A stretch of 64,000 bases of DNA from Burkholderia sp. WSM2230 (GCF_000472445.1 NZ_AXAJ01000005.1:248626-312625); one strand, 5' to 3'. Counted from the first letter of the stretch, positions 17,056-26,567 are shown. The notes: a model not told the origin generated them from the letters alone. Numbers and translations: made by a program.

Positions 17056-18918
17056 ATGCCTGTATTTTTCAGAGCAGGACGGATAGCACGCGGCCTTTTG
17101 CTGGCCGCCCGCGAGTGGCAGAAGAGCCGCTGCGCGCAACGAATCGCCAGTGGGCGCTGGTCCGCCTTATTGATCGCCATGGCGACATTGATCGCAATGA
17201 CCGGCGTGCCGTCCGCCGCACAAGCCGCGAGCGGCGGACTCGCCAGTCTGCCCGCAGTGCTGCCCGCGATGGACTGCGCAGCCGTCATGAACATCGATCT
17301 GAACGGCGTGACCGACGGCACGGTGACGATCACGTCAGCGACCGTTCTTCCTGCCGGCACCGTCGTCGGACAAAACAAACTGCCGGCGCCCGTCTGCGAC
17401 GTGAAAGGCACAATCGGGCCGGGCGCGTCGCTGTTCGAATTGCAACTGCCCACGCAAGGCTGGACGCAGCGCTATCTGCAGGCGGGTTGCGGCGGTCTCT
17501 GCGGCAATCTTTCTGTGAATGCGCCAATGGCTTCGACATGCGTGCCCGTTACCAACGGGCAGATCGCGATGGCGGCAACCGACATGGGCCACGAAGGGCT
17601 CAATGACGGATCGTGGGCACTGAGTCCGCAGGCGAAGCTCGACTTTGCCTATCGTGCGGAACATGCCACGGCGCAGGTGTCGAAAGCGATTATCAACAGG
17701 TTCTACGCGCGCCCAGCGAAGTATTCGTACTTCGACGGCTGTTCCGATGGAGGCCGCGAAGCGCTGATGGAAGCGCAGCGTTTCCCGGACGATTTCGACG
17801 GCATCGCGGCCGGCGCGCCCGCGAACGACCTGCTCGTGCAGAACACGTTTCACCACGCGTGGCCGGCCGCCGTCAACGTCGATCCAAATACCGGCAAGTA
17901 CATTCTGCTGGCGGACAAGCTTCCGCTCATTCACGCCGCCGTATTGGCTGCGTGCGATGGCCTGGATGGCGTGACCGATGGCGTGATCGACAATCCGCAA
18001 GTGTGCCGCTTCAATCCGTCGACCATGCTGTGCGCGAAGAATCAGGCGAGCTCTACCTGCCTCTCGCAAGCGGAAGTGGACGTGGTTCGCGCGATCCACG
18101 ATGGAGCCACCGATTCGCGCGGCATTCATCTCGAGCAACCGGTATCGCGTGAATGGGGTTCGGAGTTGAACTGGAGTCTTTTTATTCCAGCCACCGATGC
18201 GGGGCCGAGCGGCACGATCAATTTCGTGCTGCCGTTCCTCAAGTACCTTGACTACTTCAACGCATCGTATCCGTCCGCGACGATCACCGATCTGAAGTTC
18301 ACCGTGGATTCATTCCTGAAGACGGTGCAGACGTCGAACTATCTCGCGGCCACCGATCCCGATCTGAGTCCGTTCGCGCGCCGTGGCGGCAAACTGATAC
18401 TGTGGCATGGACTCGAGGATCAACACATCACACCGCGCGGCACGATTGAGTACTACGAACAGATGAAGAATGTGATGGGCGGTGAAAACGTTGACCGGTT
18501 CACAAGGCTCTATCTGTTTCCGGGCGTCGCGCATTGCGGTGGCGGCAACGGCCCGAACACATTCGACATCGTGACTTCGGTGATGGCCTGGGTGGAAACC
18601 GGCACGAAGCCGGGGACAATCGTCGCATCTATCGTCGATTCGAGCGGACAGGCAACCCGCACGCGCCCTGTGTTCCCGTATCCCGCCGTTGCTCAATACA
18701 CGGGTTCGGGCAGCACGGACGACGCGGCGAACTTTGTTTCGTCCGGCACGCAGAAGGACCCGCATGTCGATTTGCACTGGATCGGCGAATGGCTGTATTC
18801 GCCTGGATATGAAGCGTGGTGCCACGTTGAAGGGACACAACTCGTCTGCAAGGGTGGCAATAACTGGAGCAGCTATCGCAAGACACAGTTCCGCACGGAC
18901 GAAGCTTCCAGTCACTAG
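17056..18918 (+). CDS. Tannase / feruloyl esterase family protein
   Basis: A 620-residue secreted alpha/beta hydrolase of the tannase family. An unusually long basic N-terminus (about 35 residues) precedes a hydrophobic export segment (SALLIAMATLIAMTGVPSAAQA), so a shorter start within it is possible; I chose the ATG after GGAGA. The nucleophile motif is FDGCSDGGREA, with serine inside GCSxGG; acid and base follow in LWHGLEDQHITP and FPGVAHCGGG. The Cys neighbours of Ser and His form the CS-D-HC arrangement of this family. It probably cleaves phenolic esters of plant material outside the cytoplasm. Single gene, divergent from LysR. Confidence 0.88.
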   Translation: MPVFFRAGRIARGLLLAAREWQKSRCAQRIASGRWSALLIAMATLIAMTGVPSAAQAASGGLASLPAVLPAMDCAAVMNIDLNGVTDGTVTITSATVLPAGTVVGQNKLPAPVCDVKGTIGPGASLFELQLPTQGWTQRYLQAGCGGLCGNLSVNAPMASTCVPVTNGQIAMAATDMGHEGLNDGSWALSPQAKLDFAYRAEHATAQVSKAIINRFYARPAKYSYFDGCSDGGREALMEAQRFPDDFDGIAAGAPANDLLVQNTFHHAWPAAVNVDPNTGKYILLADKLPLIHAAVLAACDGLDGVTDGVIDNPQVCRFNPSTMLCAKNQASSTCLSQAEVDVVRAIHDGATDSRGIHLEQPVSREWGSELNWSLFIPATDAGPSGTINFVLPFLKYLDYFNASYPSATITDLKFTVDSFLKTVQTSNYLAATDPDLSPFARRGGKLILWHGLEDQHITPRGTIEYYEQMKNVMGGENVDRFTRLYLFPGVAHCGGGNGPNTFDIVTSVMAWVETGTKPGTIVASIVDSSGQATRTRPVFPYPAVAQYTGSGSTDDAANFVSSGTQKDPHVDLHWIGEWLYSPGYEAWCHVEGTQLVCKGGNNWSSYRKTQFRTDEASSH

Positions 18919-19564
18919 CATTGCATTTGACCAAACTGTTGCTTCACAGTGTCGCGCGCGCCGGCATCATTTCGTGGCGCGCGCCTTCATTTCAGGCGGC
19001 GCCATTGACGGATGCGCGGCGCCGTTCCACCGGTTCATGGCTCGCCAGCCCATTTTCGGCGACGCGGTTGCGCAAGCCGCACCGCGAAAAAAAAGCCTGC
19101 CGCCCGAGGGAACGGCAGGCCGAAAGTCGAGGGACGGGGTAGTCCTGAGATAGCGATCCCTCGAAGACCGGAACGGAGTTTAGCCGCGCAAAATCGCCAA
19201 TTGCGAAGCTGCGGCTGTTTTGCCCAAGCTCTTGGCCGAACGCGACAATCAAGTACCCTCTTCAATCTGTATAAAGCTTCGCAATACAGACGAATACGCG
19301 TGATGAGAACTCGGCGGCCCATCACCATCTTGTCGACGCCGACGCATCCATAACGTTCTCCCACGCGACCGTGACTGTGGTCAGCGTCGCCATGCGGCTC
19401 ACTACTGCATCCCGCGAACCCGCGCCTCGAACATCTCCGAACGCACTTTGGTCGCATCCGCCAATAGGTGGATGCAATCGGACACCTTGAAATTGCGCGC
19501 GAAATGAAGCGCCTATGATGCACTGCAGAAAAAGCGATTTCGCCATGTTGCAGGGGGTAGCGAT
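18919..19564. other. Long intergenic region; holds only a candidate small RNA
   Basis: Roughly 650 bases after the tannase gene with no protein gene I can support on either strand; the open frames have no ribosome sites or family resemblance. GC-rich inverted repeats follow the tannase stop (near 18950-18985). The one clear element is a two-hairpin structure with a T-run on the minus strand at 19087-19164, listed separately. Confidence 0.4.
19087..19200 (-). ncRNA. Candidate small RNA ending in a Rho-independent terminator
   Basis: On the minus strand a perfect 8-bp stem (GCCTGCCG with CGGCAGGC, 19113-19120 and 19095-19102) is followed by eight T residues (19094-19087), an intrinsic terminator. 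No protein gene precedes it on that strand. Directly upstream is a second perfect 8-bp hairpin (TCGAGGGA with TCCCTCGA, arms 19157-19164 and 19127-19134, loop 22 bases). The sequence CCCTCG appears both in the second stem and in the terminator loop, so it could be a pairing site. The 5' end is not visible; 19200 is a guess. No Rfam family was recognised. Confidence 0.42.
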
Positions 19565-19699
19565 ATGAGTTGTGCGTGCGATCTAGTTGGGACCGGAATG
19601 ACGCCTACCGGGTATGGGAACTCGGAGCGTCAGCGTCTAGCCGGCACTGCGTTGTCAAACCCGCTGGAAATCGCGGAACGCGAGGCCCGCGATGAGTAA
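19565..19699 (+). CDS. Possible 44-residue leader ORF overlapping the next gene
   Basis: An ATG frame preceded by a G-rich stretch (AGGGGGTAG) encodes 44 residues (start MSCACDLVGTGMTPTGYG) and ends in a TAA that overlaps the start of the following gene by eight bases. The layout would allow translational coupling. The peptide resembles nothing I know and includes rarer codons such as CTA and TGT, so this may be noise. Confidence 0.28.
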   Translation: MSCACDLVGTGMTPTGYGNSERQRLAGTALSNPLEIAEREARDE

Positions 19700-20657
19700 C
19701 CTGCATCGCTTGCTGAACGATGCGCAGTTGGCTTCACTGCTGAGCCGTCTCGGCGTGGGGCCCGGCAAATCGCGCGATGGTGCGATGCCGCTATGTCTCG
19801 TTGCATCAATCTTCAACGTGCGGCAGATCGAGGCGGCCTACGAACGCCCGCTCGGCGCCACCGTGCGGCGCGCGGTGCTCGAGCGCGCGCGCCAGCTAGT
19901 TGCGGTGGAAGGCGGCATGGTCGCACGCAGCGGCGATCACATCTTGTTCGCGTTCGACGCCGGTTCGCAAGCCGAGTTGCTGAGCGGCGCATTGCCAATG
20001 AGCGATGCGAGTCTGCCCGACCGGATCGTCGAAGCACTCGGCGGCGCTCCCGTGTATGGAGACGGCGGAACCGTTTATCCGGCCATTTCGGTGCGCGTTG
20101 CCCGCTATGGCGACGAACCGTTCGACATAGACGCGGTCGGCACGGCCTCGCTTTTGCCTGGTCGACTGCCAGGCTGGCGCGAGCAGTATCAAGGCGACAT
20201 GGCTACTGCTGTCGCGCTGTTTCGCGCGATGGACCAGGGCCGGCTCGCCGTCGAACTCACGCCACTACGGCAGGGCGCTAACGCGCAGCAAAAGACTTGC
20301 TTTGCGCTCGCGCTGACCGAGCGCGCGGGCGGCAAGACGAGGCCGCTGGGCGTCGCGCTGGAGGCCCTCGAACGTCTTGGCCTGACACGCCGTCTGGATC
20401 GATGGATCGTCAATAGCTTGCGCGAGCGGCTGGTTCTGAATCCGTCGATCAAGGTGAAACTGATTACGTCGATTGACGGCATGCCGCCCGAGGAGTGGCG
20501 GCTGCGCGTGATGAACGCGTTGCTGTTGTCACCGGAAACCGCCTCGCGAGTGAGCATCGACGCCGCTGATGCATCGGCATTGTCGAAGCAGCGCGGCGCT
20601 GCGCGACGGCTCGCGGCATCGTCAGTAAAGCGGGCGCAGGGATTCAATTGTCAATAA
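19692..20657 (+). CDS. Degenerate GGDEF-EAL-like protein upstream of galU
   Basis: A 321-residue soluble protein whose pattern follows a GGDEF domain and then part of an EAL domain, but with neither active site. The strand before the GGDEF position ([14 protein letters not shown], residues 76-89) has SGDHI in place of GGDEF. The second half keeps EAL-like landmarks (RLAVELTPL where ELxYQPI is usual, and [15 protein letters not shown]) but lacks the EAL triplet and the metal ligands. It starts with GAGG seven bases before the ATG and ends 11 bases before galU, so the two are probably cotranscribed. It may act as a c-di-GMP receptor or structural regulator of sugar-nucleotide supply; this is inference. 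Confidence 0.65.
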   Translation: MSNLHRLLNDAQLASLLSRLGVGPGKSRDGAMPLCLVASIFNVRQIEAAYERPLGATVRRAVLERARQLVAVEGGMVARSGDHILFAFDAGSQAELLSGALPMSDASLPDRIVEALGGAPVYGDGGTVYPAISVRVARYGDEPFDIDAVGTASLLPGRLPGWREQYQGDMATAVALFRAMDQGRLAVELTPLRQGANAQQKTCFALALTERAGGKTRPLGVALEALERLGLTRRLDRWIVNSLRERLVLNPSIKVKLITSIDGMPPEEWRLRVMNALLLSPETASRVSIDAADASALSKQRGAARRLAASSVKRAQGFNCQ

Positions 20658-20668
20658 CGGGGTCGATC

Positions 20669-21580
20669 ATGTTGAAAGTGACGAAGGCGGTATTTCCGGT
20701 GGCGGGGTTGGGCACACGGTTTCTGCCCGCGACGAAGGCAAGTCCGAAGGAGATGCTGCCGATTGTCGACAAGCCGCTCATTCAGTATGCAGTGGAAGAG
20801 GCGATTGCAGCCGGCATCACCGAAATGATCTTCGTAACAGGCCGAAGCAAGCGCGCCATTGAAGATCATTTCGACAAGTCGTATGAGATCGAAGCGGAAC
20901 TCGAGGCGCGCGGCAAGGAGAAGCTGCTGGAACTGGTGCGCGGCATAAAACCGGCCAACGTCGACTGTTTTTACGTGCGCCAGGCCGACGCGCTCGGCCT
21001 CGGCCACGCCGTGCTATGCGCGGAGAAACTGGTGGGCAACCAGCCGTTTGCCGTGATCCTCGCCGACGACCTGTTGCATGGCGAGCCGCCGGTGCTCACG
21101 CAAATGGTGGATGTGTTCAATCATTACCATAGCTCCGTGATCGGCGTCGAAACCATTGCGCGCGAGCACAGCAGTTCTTATGGCGTGGTGGGCGGCCGCG
21201 AATGGGACGACGGCTTGCTGAAGGTATCGACGATCGTGGAGAAGCCCGCGCCGAAAGATGCGCCGTCCAATCTCGGCGTCGTGGGGCGCTACATTCTCAC
21301 ACCCGCGATCTTCCGGCATATACGCAATCTCTCGCCGGGCGCGGGCGGCGAGTATCAGCTTACCGATGCGCTGCAAGCGCTGCTCGCGAACGAGCAGGTG
21401 CTTGCGCACCGCTATGCGGGCACACGCTTCGATTGCGGCAGCAAGCTCGGCTATCTGAAAGCGACCGTGGAGTTCGCGCTGCGGCATCCGGAAGTCGCGC
21501 AGGCATTCGACGCGTATCTGCGCGAGCAGATCGCGTCGAGAATGCATTACCCCGATGCCGTCGATCTGGCAACGGCATAA
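20669..21580 (+). CDS. galU: UTP--glucose-1-phosphate uridylyltransferase
   Basis: A 303-residue GalU of normal length. The nucleotide-binding signature [20 protein letters not shown] is at residues 11-30, followed by [28 protein letters not shown] and the VGRYILTP and [10 protein letters not shown] segments. It makes UDP-glucose from UTP and glucose-1-phosphate for polysaccharide, lipopolysaccharide and trehalose synthesis. The ATG at 20669 gives the standard N-terminus. It follows the degenerate GGDEF-EAL gene by 11 bases and converges on a membrane-anchored Q/P-rich protein 12 bases beyond its stop. Confidence 0.95.
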   Translation: MLKVTKAVFPVAGLGTRFLPATKASPKEMLPIVDKPLIQYAVEEAIAAGITEMIFVTGRSKRAIEDHFDKSYEIEAELEARGKEKLLELVRGIKPANVDCFYVRQADALGLGHAVLCAEKLVGNQPFAVILADDLLHGEPPVLTQMVDVFNHYHSSVIGVETIAREHSSSYGVVGGREWDDGLLKVSTIVEKPAPKDAPSNLGVVGRYILTPAIFRHIRNLSPGAGGEYQLTDALQALLANEQVLAHRYAGTRFDCGSKLGYLKATVEFALRHPEVAQAFDAYLREQIASRMHYPDAVDLATA

Positions 21581-21592
21581 GGCAGTCCGCGT

Positions 21593-22393
21593 CTATTTTG
21601 TGCCCGGCAGCTTTTGCGCGCCGGACGCGGGCGCCACGCGCGCGGACTCCTTGACCAGTTGATCGGTCATCGCAGCGGCGACAGGGTTCGTACTGCGGCG
21701 ATTGAGATCGACGGGGTCGGCGGGAGGCGGAGGCGGCAACGAAGGATCGAGTTTCGCCGACTCGCGCACGAGCAGTTCCGTCATCATCGCGCCTACGTCG
21801 CTCGAGCCACGGCGGCGCAGATCGTCGTGGCCGCGCGACTCTTCGGCATGCTGCGTGGTCCTGGACCTTGCGTAGGAGCGTTGAGGTTGCGGTTGCGACT
21901 GCTGCTGCTGCGCTTGCGACTGCGCTCGCACCTGCGGTTGCTGCTGAGCTTGCGCTTGCGGTTGCGGTTGCACGGGCTGCGCCGGCTGCGAGACCGGCGG
22001 AAGCTGCGCCTGCGTTTGCATGTCCGCGGCGGGCACATTCGTGAGGCCGTCGACCGGCGCCGCTGGTGCGGCCGGCGTCGCAGGCATCGCGGGTTGCGTC
22101 GCAATCGCCTGAGCCGCCGCCGGCGGCCGCACGTCCACGCGGCTCACGTTCGTGCCGTTCTGGGCGCGGCTGTTGTTCGCATTCGCAGCCGTCTGCGGCG
22201 ATGCGGGACGAGCGATGCTGCCCGCAATCACATGGTTTTCGGCCGGGCGAGAATCGACGATGTCAGGCGCGGTGAGCACCGCCTCGGGCGACGCCGCCGA
22301 CTTCTTTTCCTCGCGCGGGTAGAGCAAATAGGCGCAGATCACCAGGTCCGCCAGCACGAGGCCGACAATCAGCGTCTTTCCGGTATTAGTCAT
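21593..22393 (-). CDS. Membrane-anchored Pro/Gln-rich hypothetical protein with a duplicated motif
   Basis: A 266-residue protein with one N-terminal membrane helix (TLIVGLVLADLVICAYLLYP, residues 6-25), a long disordered Ala/Pro/Gln-rich middle (about 30-175, with many QPQAQ units), and a C-terminal part holding two copies of one motif: GAMMTELLVRESAKLDP and AAAMTDQLVKESARVAP. The layout suggests a periplasmic or cell-envelope linker protein whose repeated helices bind something. I do not recognise the family. It converges on galU. Confidence 0.65.
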   Translation of the reverse strand: MTNTGKTLIVGLVLADLVICAYLLYPREEKKSAASPEAVLTAPDIVDSRPAENHVIAGSIARPASPQTAANANNSRAQNGTNVSRVDVRPPAAAQAIATQPAMPATPAAPAAPVDGLTNVPAADMQTQAQLPPVSQPAQPVQPQPQAQAQQQPQVRAQSQAQQQQSQPQPQRSYARSRTTQHAEESRGHDDLRRRGSSDVGAMMTELLVRESAKLDPSLPPPPPADPVDLNRRSTNPVAAAMTDQLVKESARVAPASGAQKLPGTK

Positions 22394-22733
22394 ATCTAAA
22401 CTGAAGCTTCATCCAAAGGCACGGGTCCATGATAAACGACGACTCGTTGCCTGACCGTGAACGGCAATGCGCTGCGTTTTAAACGCGAACGGTCAGCCGT
22501 CTATACACAGCGTGGATCGTACGAAGAGTTTCTACAGAACTTAGCGGTTTGTCACCCGCCGATATTCAACGTTTTAGGCCATCTTTTTCGGCCATGTGGC
22601 GCGATTCGCCGGGTGAGTATCGGATCAGACTTGCCGCGCCGATGCACGCCGACGAGATAAGGCCTGGCTGGCGGCTGCGCGATCTCTGATACGCTCTCCT
22701 TCTCGCATGACCATCAACAACGAGGAGCGTCAA
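22394..22733. other. Intergenic region, nothing recognised
   Basis: About 340 bases between the divergent Q/P-rich and DUF1330 genes. No gene, clear promoter or structured element stands out. The last part carries the GAGGAG ribosome site of the DUF1330 gene. Confidence 0.35.
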
Positions 22734-23027
22734 ATGAGCAAGGGGTATTGGGTAACCACATATCGCAAGATCAACGATCCGTCGAAGCTGGCGGCCTACG
22801 GCCAGTTGGCTATGCCCGCAGTGACGGCCGCCGGCGGCAGATTTCTCGTGCGCGGCGTCGCGGACGAAATTCGCGAGCAGGGCATGAAGGAGCGGACGGT
22901 GGTGATCGAGTTCCCGTCGTATGAAGAAGCGGTCGCCGCATATGACAGCGACGCCTACAAGAAAGCGCTCGAGGCCTTGGGCGACGCAGTAGAGCGCGAT
23001 CTGCGCATTGTCCGCGGCACTGAATAA
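22734..23027 (+). CDS. DUF1330 family protein
   Basis: A 97-residue small alpha/beta protein of the DUF1330 family (dimeric ferredoxin-like fold). Family landmarks are GYWVTTYRKINDPSKLAAYG at the start, GGRFLVRG in the middle, and VVIEFPSYEEAVAAYDSDAY. I chose the ATG at 22734, eight bases after GGAG, over an ATG nine codons upstream. Function unknown in this family. The gene converges on the sugar ABC transporter genes, separated by two hairpins. Confidence 0.88.
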   Translation: MSKGYWVTTYRKINDPSKLAAYGQLAMPAVTAAGGRFLVRGVADEIREQGMKERTVVIEFPSYEEAVAAYDSDAYKKALEALGDAVERDLRIVRGTE

Positions 23028-23043
23028 GCGGATAAAGCTGCCA

Positions 23044-23119
23044 GCGCTCAGCGCCGCGTGCGCTGAGCGCCATGAAGGCGCTGACGACCCTGACCGCGCT
23101 GAAGTTGCCGAACTTCAGC
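23044..23119. terminator. Two strong hairpins between convergent transcription units
   Basis: An 11-bp perfect stem (GCGCTCAGCGC with GCGCTGAGCGC, arms 23044-23054 and 23060-23070) is followed by a 9-bp perfect stem (GCTGAAGTT with AACTTCAGC, arms 23098-23106 and 23111-23119). They lie between the DUF1330 gene and the ABC permease gene, which converge. T-runs are poor, so they may work only with help from Rho, or protect 3' ends. Confidence 0.45.
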
Positions 23120-23133
23120 TCGGTCCGCTCGAC

Positions 23134-23985
23134 CTACTTCACCGCACCCAGCGCCAGACCCTTCACCAGATACCGCTGCAACCACGCAAACACCACCGAG
23201 ACCGGCAACGTCGCGCAAAGCGTCGCGGCCATCACCAGATGCCACTCAACCACATATTTGCCGGCGACCATATCGGTCACCTGTACAGTGAGCGTCTTGT
23301 TCTCCGGCGAGCGTATCAGCGTGTAGACAACCGCGAACTCATTCCACGCGTTAATGAACGTGAAGATTGCCGTGACGACAATCGCGGGCACGGCAAGCGG
23401 CAGAAACACCTTGAAAACGGCTCTTGCTCGTCCGCATCCTTCGAGCCACGCTGATTCCTCGAGATCGCGCGGCACCGTTTGAAAATACGAAGACAGCATC
23501 CAGACCGCGAAGGCAATATTGAAGGCCGCGTAGGAAACGATCACGCCGATTTTCGAATCGACGAGATTACCGTCGCCATAAGGGATCATTGCAGCGAGCC
23601 GGAAGAGGCCGACGACCAGCAGAATGGGCGAGAGCATCTGCGTGACCAGCAGGAACTGGCGATACGGTCCGCGTCCGCGGAACGGAAAGCGCGCCAATGC
23701 GTAAGCTGCGGGCAAGCTCACCGCGAGTGCGAGCAATGTCGACAGTAGACTGATGACCGTGCTGTTGCGCAGCGCCACGCCGAAATTGGCGGCTTGCCAC
23801 ATGTCGACGAAGTTGCTCCACTGCCAATGCACCGGCAACCAGCGCGCGGGATAAACGAAAATCTCGGAAGCCGGTTTCAATGCGGTGAACAGCATGACCG
23901 CAAACGGGAACAGCACGACCACCACCAGCGGCGACAAGGCAAGCCAGCACCACAGCGACCGTTTGGTTTTCGCGGTGAGCGTCAT
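23134..23985 (-). CDS. Sugar ABC transporter permease, MalG type
   Basis: A 283-residue carbohydrate permease with six predicted helices and the EAA loop TVPRDLEESAWLEGCGR near residue 175. The start ATG overlaps the stop of the partner permease by four bases (ATGA). It is the last gene of a minus-strand unit (binding protein, permease, permease) whose ATPase lies on the divergent plus-strand unit. The substrate is probably a sugar or polyol, but nothing in the sequence fixes which. Confidence 0.87.
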   Translation of the reverse strand: MTLTAKTKRSLWCWLALSPLVVVVLFPFAVMLFTALKPASEIFVYPARWLPVHWQWSNFVDMWQAANFGVALRNSTVISLLSTLLALAVSLPAAYALARFPFRGRGPYRQFLLVTQMLSPILLVVGLFRLAAMIPYGDGNLVDSKIGVIVSYAAFNIAFAVWMLSSYFQTVPRDLEESAWLEGCGRARAVFKVFLPLAVPAIVVTAIFTFINAWNEFAVVYTLIRSPENKTLTVQVTDMVAGKYVVEWHLVMAATLCATLPVSVVFAWLQRYLVKGLALGAVK

Positions 23986-24872
23986 GACGGTTCTCCTTCT
24001 TTGGCCGGCTGCAGGCGCAGATACGCCATCGAAAACACGAACAGCATGACGAGCATGATCAGCGACACAGCGGCCGCCTCGCCCGGTCGACCGAGCCTGA
24101 AGCCGAGCTCGTATAGATATGTGACGAGAATGTGCGTGCTGTTGTCGGGGCCGCCCTGCGTCATCACCCAGATAATCGGAAACGAGTTGAACACATAGAT
24201 CACGTTCAACAGAATCGCCATATTGATGAAGGGCCGCAGCAACGGCAGCGTGAGCTTGCGGAACTGCTGCCATGCGCTCGCGCCGTCGATGCGCGCCGCT
24301 TCATAGATGTCGCCGGGCACCGAAGACAATCCACCGAGCAGAATCGTCACGGTAAATGGAATCGACACGAGCACGCCCACTGCGATTTCCACCGGAAACG
24401 CAAGCTCAGGTGTCGCCAGCCAGTGAATCGGGCCGCCGATCAAACCCAGGCGTTGAAGCGTGACGTTGACCATGCCGTAGTCGTCGTTGAAGGCCCAACG
24501 CCAGACAACCGCGGTCATGGTCAGCGAAACTGACCACGGCAGCATGACGATGGTTCGCGCGATGCCGCGTCCATGGAAGTCCTGATTGAGCACCAATGCG
24601 ACCGGCACCGAAATAGCGACCGTCCCGCCGACCACGAACACCGTCCACACAATCGTACGACGCGCGGCCGCCAGAAACGTGGGGTCGCTGAAGATGGAGT
24701 AGAAGTTCTGCAAGCCGGTGAAGTCGCGAATCGCCCCGAAACGCGACACCTCATGCAGCGATTGCCACACGATGTTGAAAATCGGATAGCTGATGATGAA
24801 AAGCGCCAGCACCAGGCTCGGCGCAATCAGCAGCCACGGCGCTTGCAGACGTGAAGAAGCAGAACGGCTCAT
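23982..24872 (-). CDS. Sugar ABC transporter permease, MalF/UgpA type
   Basis: A 296-residue permease with a first helix at residues about 11-31 (WLLIAPSLVLALFIISYPIF) and five more, plus an EAA loop (SVPGDIYEAARIDGASAW) near residue 200. I chose the ATG at 24872; an ATG 12 codons upstream is also possible and neither has a strong ribosome site. It overlaps its partner permease by four bases and follows the binding-protein gene by 184 bases. Confidence 0.86.
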   Translation of the reverse strand: MSRSASSRLQAPWLLIAPSLVLALFIISYPIFNIVWQSLHEVSRFGAIRDFTGLQNFYSIFSDPTFLAAARRTIVWTVFVVGGTVAISVPVALVLNQDFHGRGIARTIVMLPWSVSLTMTAVVWRWAFNDDYGMVNVTLQRLGLIGGPIHWLATPELAFPVEIAVGVLVSIPFTVTILLGGLSSVPGDIYEAARIDGASAWQQFRKLTLPLLRPFINMAILLNVIYVFNSFPIIWVMTQGGPDNSTHILVTYLYELGFRLGRPGEAAAVSLIMLVMLFVFSMAYLRLQPAKEGEPS

Positions 24873-25056
24873 GCGTGCTCGATCGTGAGGCGCGCCCGCA
24901 TGAAGCATGCGGGCGCGTCGGAATGGGCCGGTTAGTCGGGAGCTGCCAGCGTGAAAGCCGCAACGCGCGCCGCGCTCATTGCCACGGCGGCAGTCGCAAC
25001 GAATGCGGCGCGCTTGCCGTGCAGCGAGTTACCGCAAGATCGGCGCGCCGCGCGCA

Positions 25057-26289
25057 TCAATGGCCGAGCGACTTGTTGGCCTGTGCGGCCGCCGCATTCA
25101 GCGCATCGGCCGGTTTCGCCTTGCCCAGATAGATGGACTGCATTGCGTCGGTCACGGCTTTCGCAGTGTCTTCCCAGCCCGTCACGGTCGGCGCAAAGCG
25201 GGCGGTGGGCAACAAGGCGACAAATGCTTTGGTATCCGGATCATTGAACGCCGGGTCGGTCGATTCTGCCTTGGTAGTCGGCAGGAAGCCTTCTGTGGTC
25301 GTGAACTCGACGCGCGGTTCCTTCGTGAACAGATAGTCGAGGAACTTCCACGCGGACTTCTTCACTTTCGAGTTCTTGAACATCACGATCGAATCCGTGA
25401 CCGCGTAAGTGGCGTGCGTGGTACCCATCGGAATGGGATCAATGCCGTACTTGAGATTAGGAGCTTCCTTCTTGATCTGCTTTGCGAGGAACGGTGCGGA
25501 GATCATCATCGCCACGCGGCCTTGCTTGAAGAGGTTCTGCACGTCTTCACGGCTATAGCCGGTTACGCCCGGCTGCGTCAGGCCCTGATCGATCAGCGAT
25601 TTATACAGCGTGGCCGCCTTCACGCCGGCCGGCGAATTGAACGCCGCCTTGTTGTCCTTGCCGACCACGTCGCCGCCGTTGGTCCACAGCGCATAGTAGA
25701 AATACACGTCCGTTTCGATTTCCTTGCCCTGCAGACCGAAACCGGCAATGCCCTGCGCCTTCAGTTTCTTCGACGCCTCGATCACGTCGTTCCATGTTTT
25801 CGGGCCATCCGGATAGCCGGCTTTGGCGAGCAGGTCCTTGTTGTAGTACAGCGCTCGGGCGGATGCCGCAATCGGCAGCCCGTAGAGTTTGCCGTTGATC
25901 TCGCCTGGCGCGAGGAAAGGACCGATAAAGCGTGCTTTGAAATTGGCGTCCATATAGCCGTCGAGCGGTTCGGCCACATCGTCCTTCACGAAGTCAAGCA
26001 GCCACCGCGTGCCGACGATCGCGAGGTCGGCATTCGCATTGCCGGAGATATCCGTCTGCAGCTTCTGCTGCAATGTGTCCCAGTTCACGTCTTCGATCTT
26101 GATGGTGGTGCCGGGATTTGCCTTCTCGAAGTTGCGCGCCATCTTCTCGAAGTACGGAGCGGTTGCATCGCTGTAGTGCGCGACGGTCACGCGGACCGTG
26201 TCGGCATGAGCCGCTACGGCGATACCTGCAAAAGCGAGCGCCACGGCGACTTTGCCGAGCGCGAGGGAAGCACGGGCATGCAACGACAT
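25057..26289 (-). CDS. Sugar ABC transporter, periplasmic substrate-binding protein
   Basis: A 410-residue family-1 (UgpB/MalE-like) solute-binding protein. A Sec signal peptide ends at about residue 29 (ALAFAGIAVAAHA). The mature part shows ARNFEKANPGTTIKIEDVNW, YYNKDLLAKAGYPDGPKTW and SIVMFKNSKVKKSAWKFLDY, all typical of the family. A GGAGAG ribosome site precedes the ATG. It opens the minus-strand transport unit and is divergent from a dehydrogenase, the matching ATPase and an RpiR regulator, which together suggest uptake and oxidation of a sugar or sugar alcohol. Confidence 0.88.
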   Translation of the reverse strand: MSLHARASLALGKVAVALAFAGIAVAAHADTVRVTVAHYSDATAPYFEKMARNFEKANPGTTIKIEDVNWDTLQQKLQTDISGNANADLAIVGTRWLLDFVKDDVAEPLDGYMDANFKARFIGPFLAPGEINGKLYGLPIAASARALYYNKDLLAKAGYPDGPKTWNDVIEASKKLKAQGIAGFGLQGKEIETDVYFYYALWTNGGDVVGKDNKAAFNSPAGVKAATLYKSLIDQGLTQPGVTGYSREDVQNLFKQGRVAMMISAPFLAKQIKKEAPNLKYGIDPIPMGTTHATYAVTDSIVMFKNSKVKKSAWKFLDYLFTKEPRVEFTTTEGFLPTTKAESTDPAFNDPDTKAFVALLPTARFAPTVTGWEDTAKAVTDAMQSIYLGKAKPADALNAAAAQANKSLGH

Positions 26290-26567
26290 TTCTCTCTCCT
26301 GAACAGGTTGGCTGCCGTCGCCGGCCGCTGTGTGTTGAATTGTTTGAAAAAATCCTACACGGCTAAAAATGCATTGTCACGTAGGGTCTGCGATATTTTT
26401 TATCCGGCATGTTTGTGCATAAGATGCCTGTAAAACAGGGATATTCTGGGCGCGGGCCGCTGGCCGATTACCCACTATCCGGGACAGAAACAGTTGTGCG
26501 CCGCACGGTGCTGTAAGAAATTTACACGGAACGCGAACCGTGCAGCGCGCGTGAAAGCGAGGGCAAA
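26290..26567. promoter_or_regulatory. Divergent promoter region of the sugar uptake cluster
   Basis: This 278-base AT-richer stretch separates the binding-protein unit from the dehydrogenase/ATPase/regulator unit and must hold both promoters. It contains the short palindrome GATA-TTTTT-TATC (26392-26404), near its centre, a possible RpiR operator. No -35/-10 pair is convincing. Confidence 0.4.

Noticed and set aside
19322..19546. 74-codon minus-strand frame upstream of the candidate small RNA
   Set aside because: No ribosome site and no family resemblance; it could be noise in the intergenic region, though it would place the terminator after a protein gene if real.
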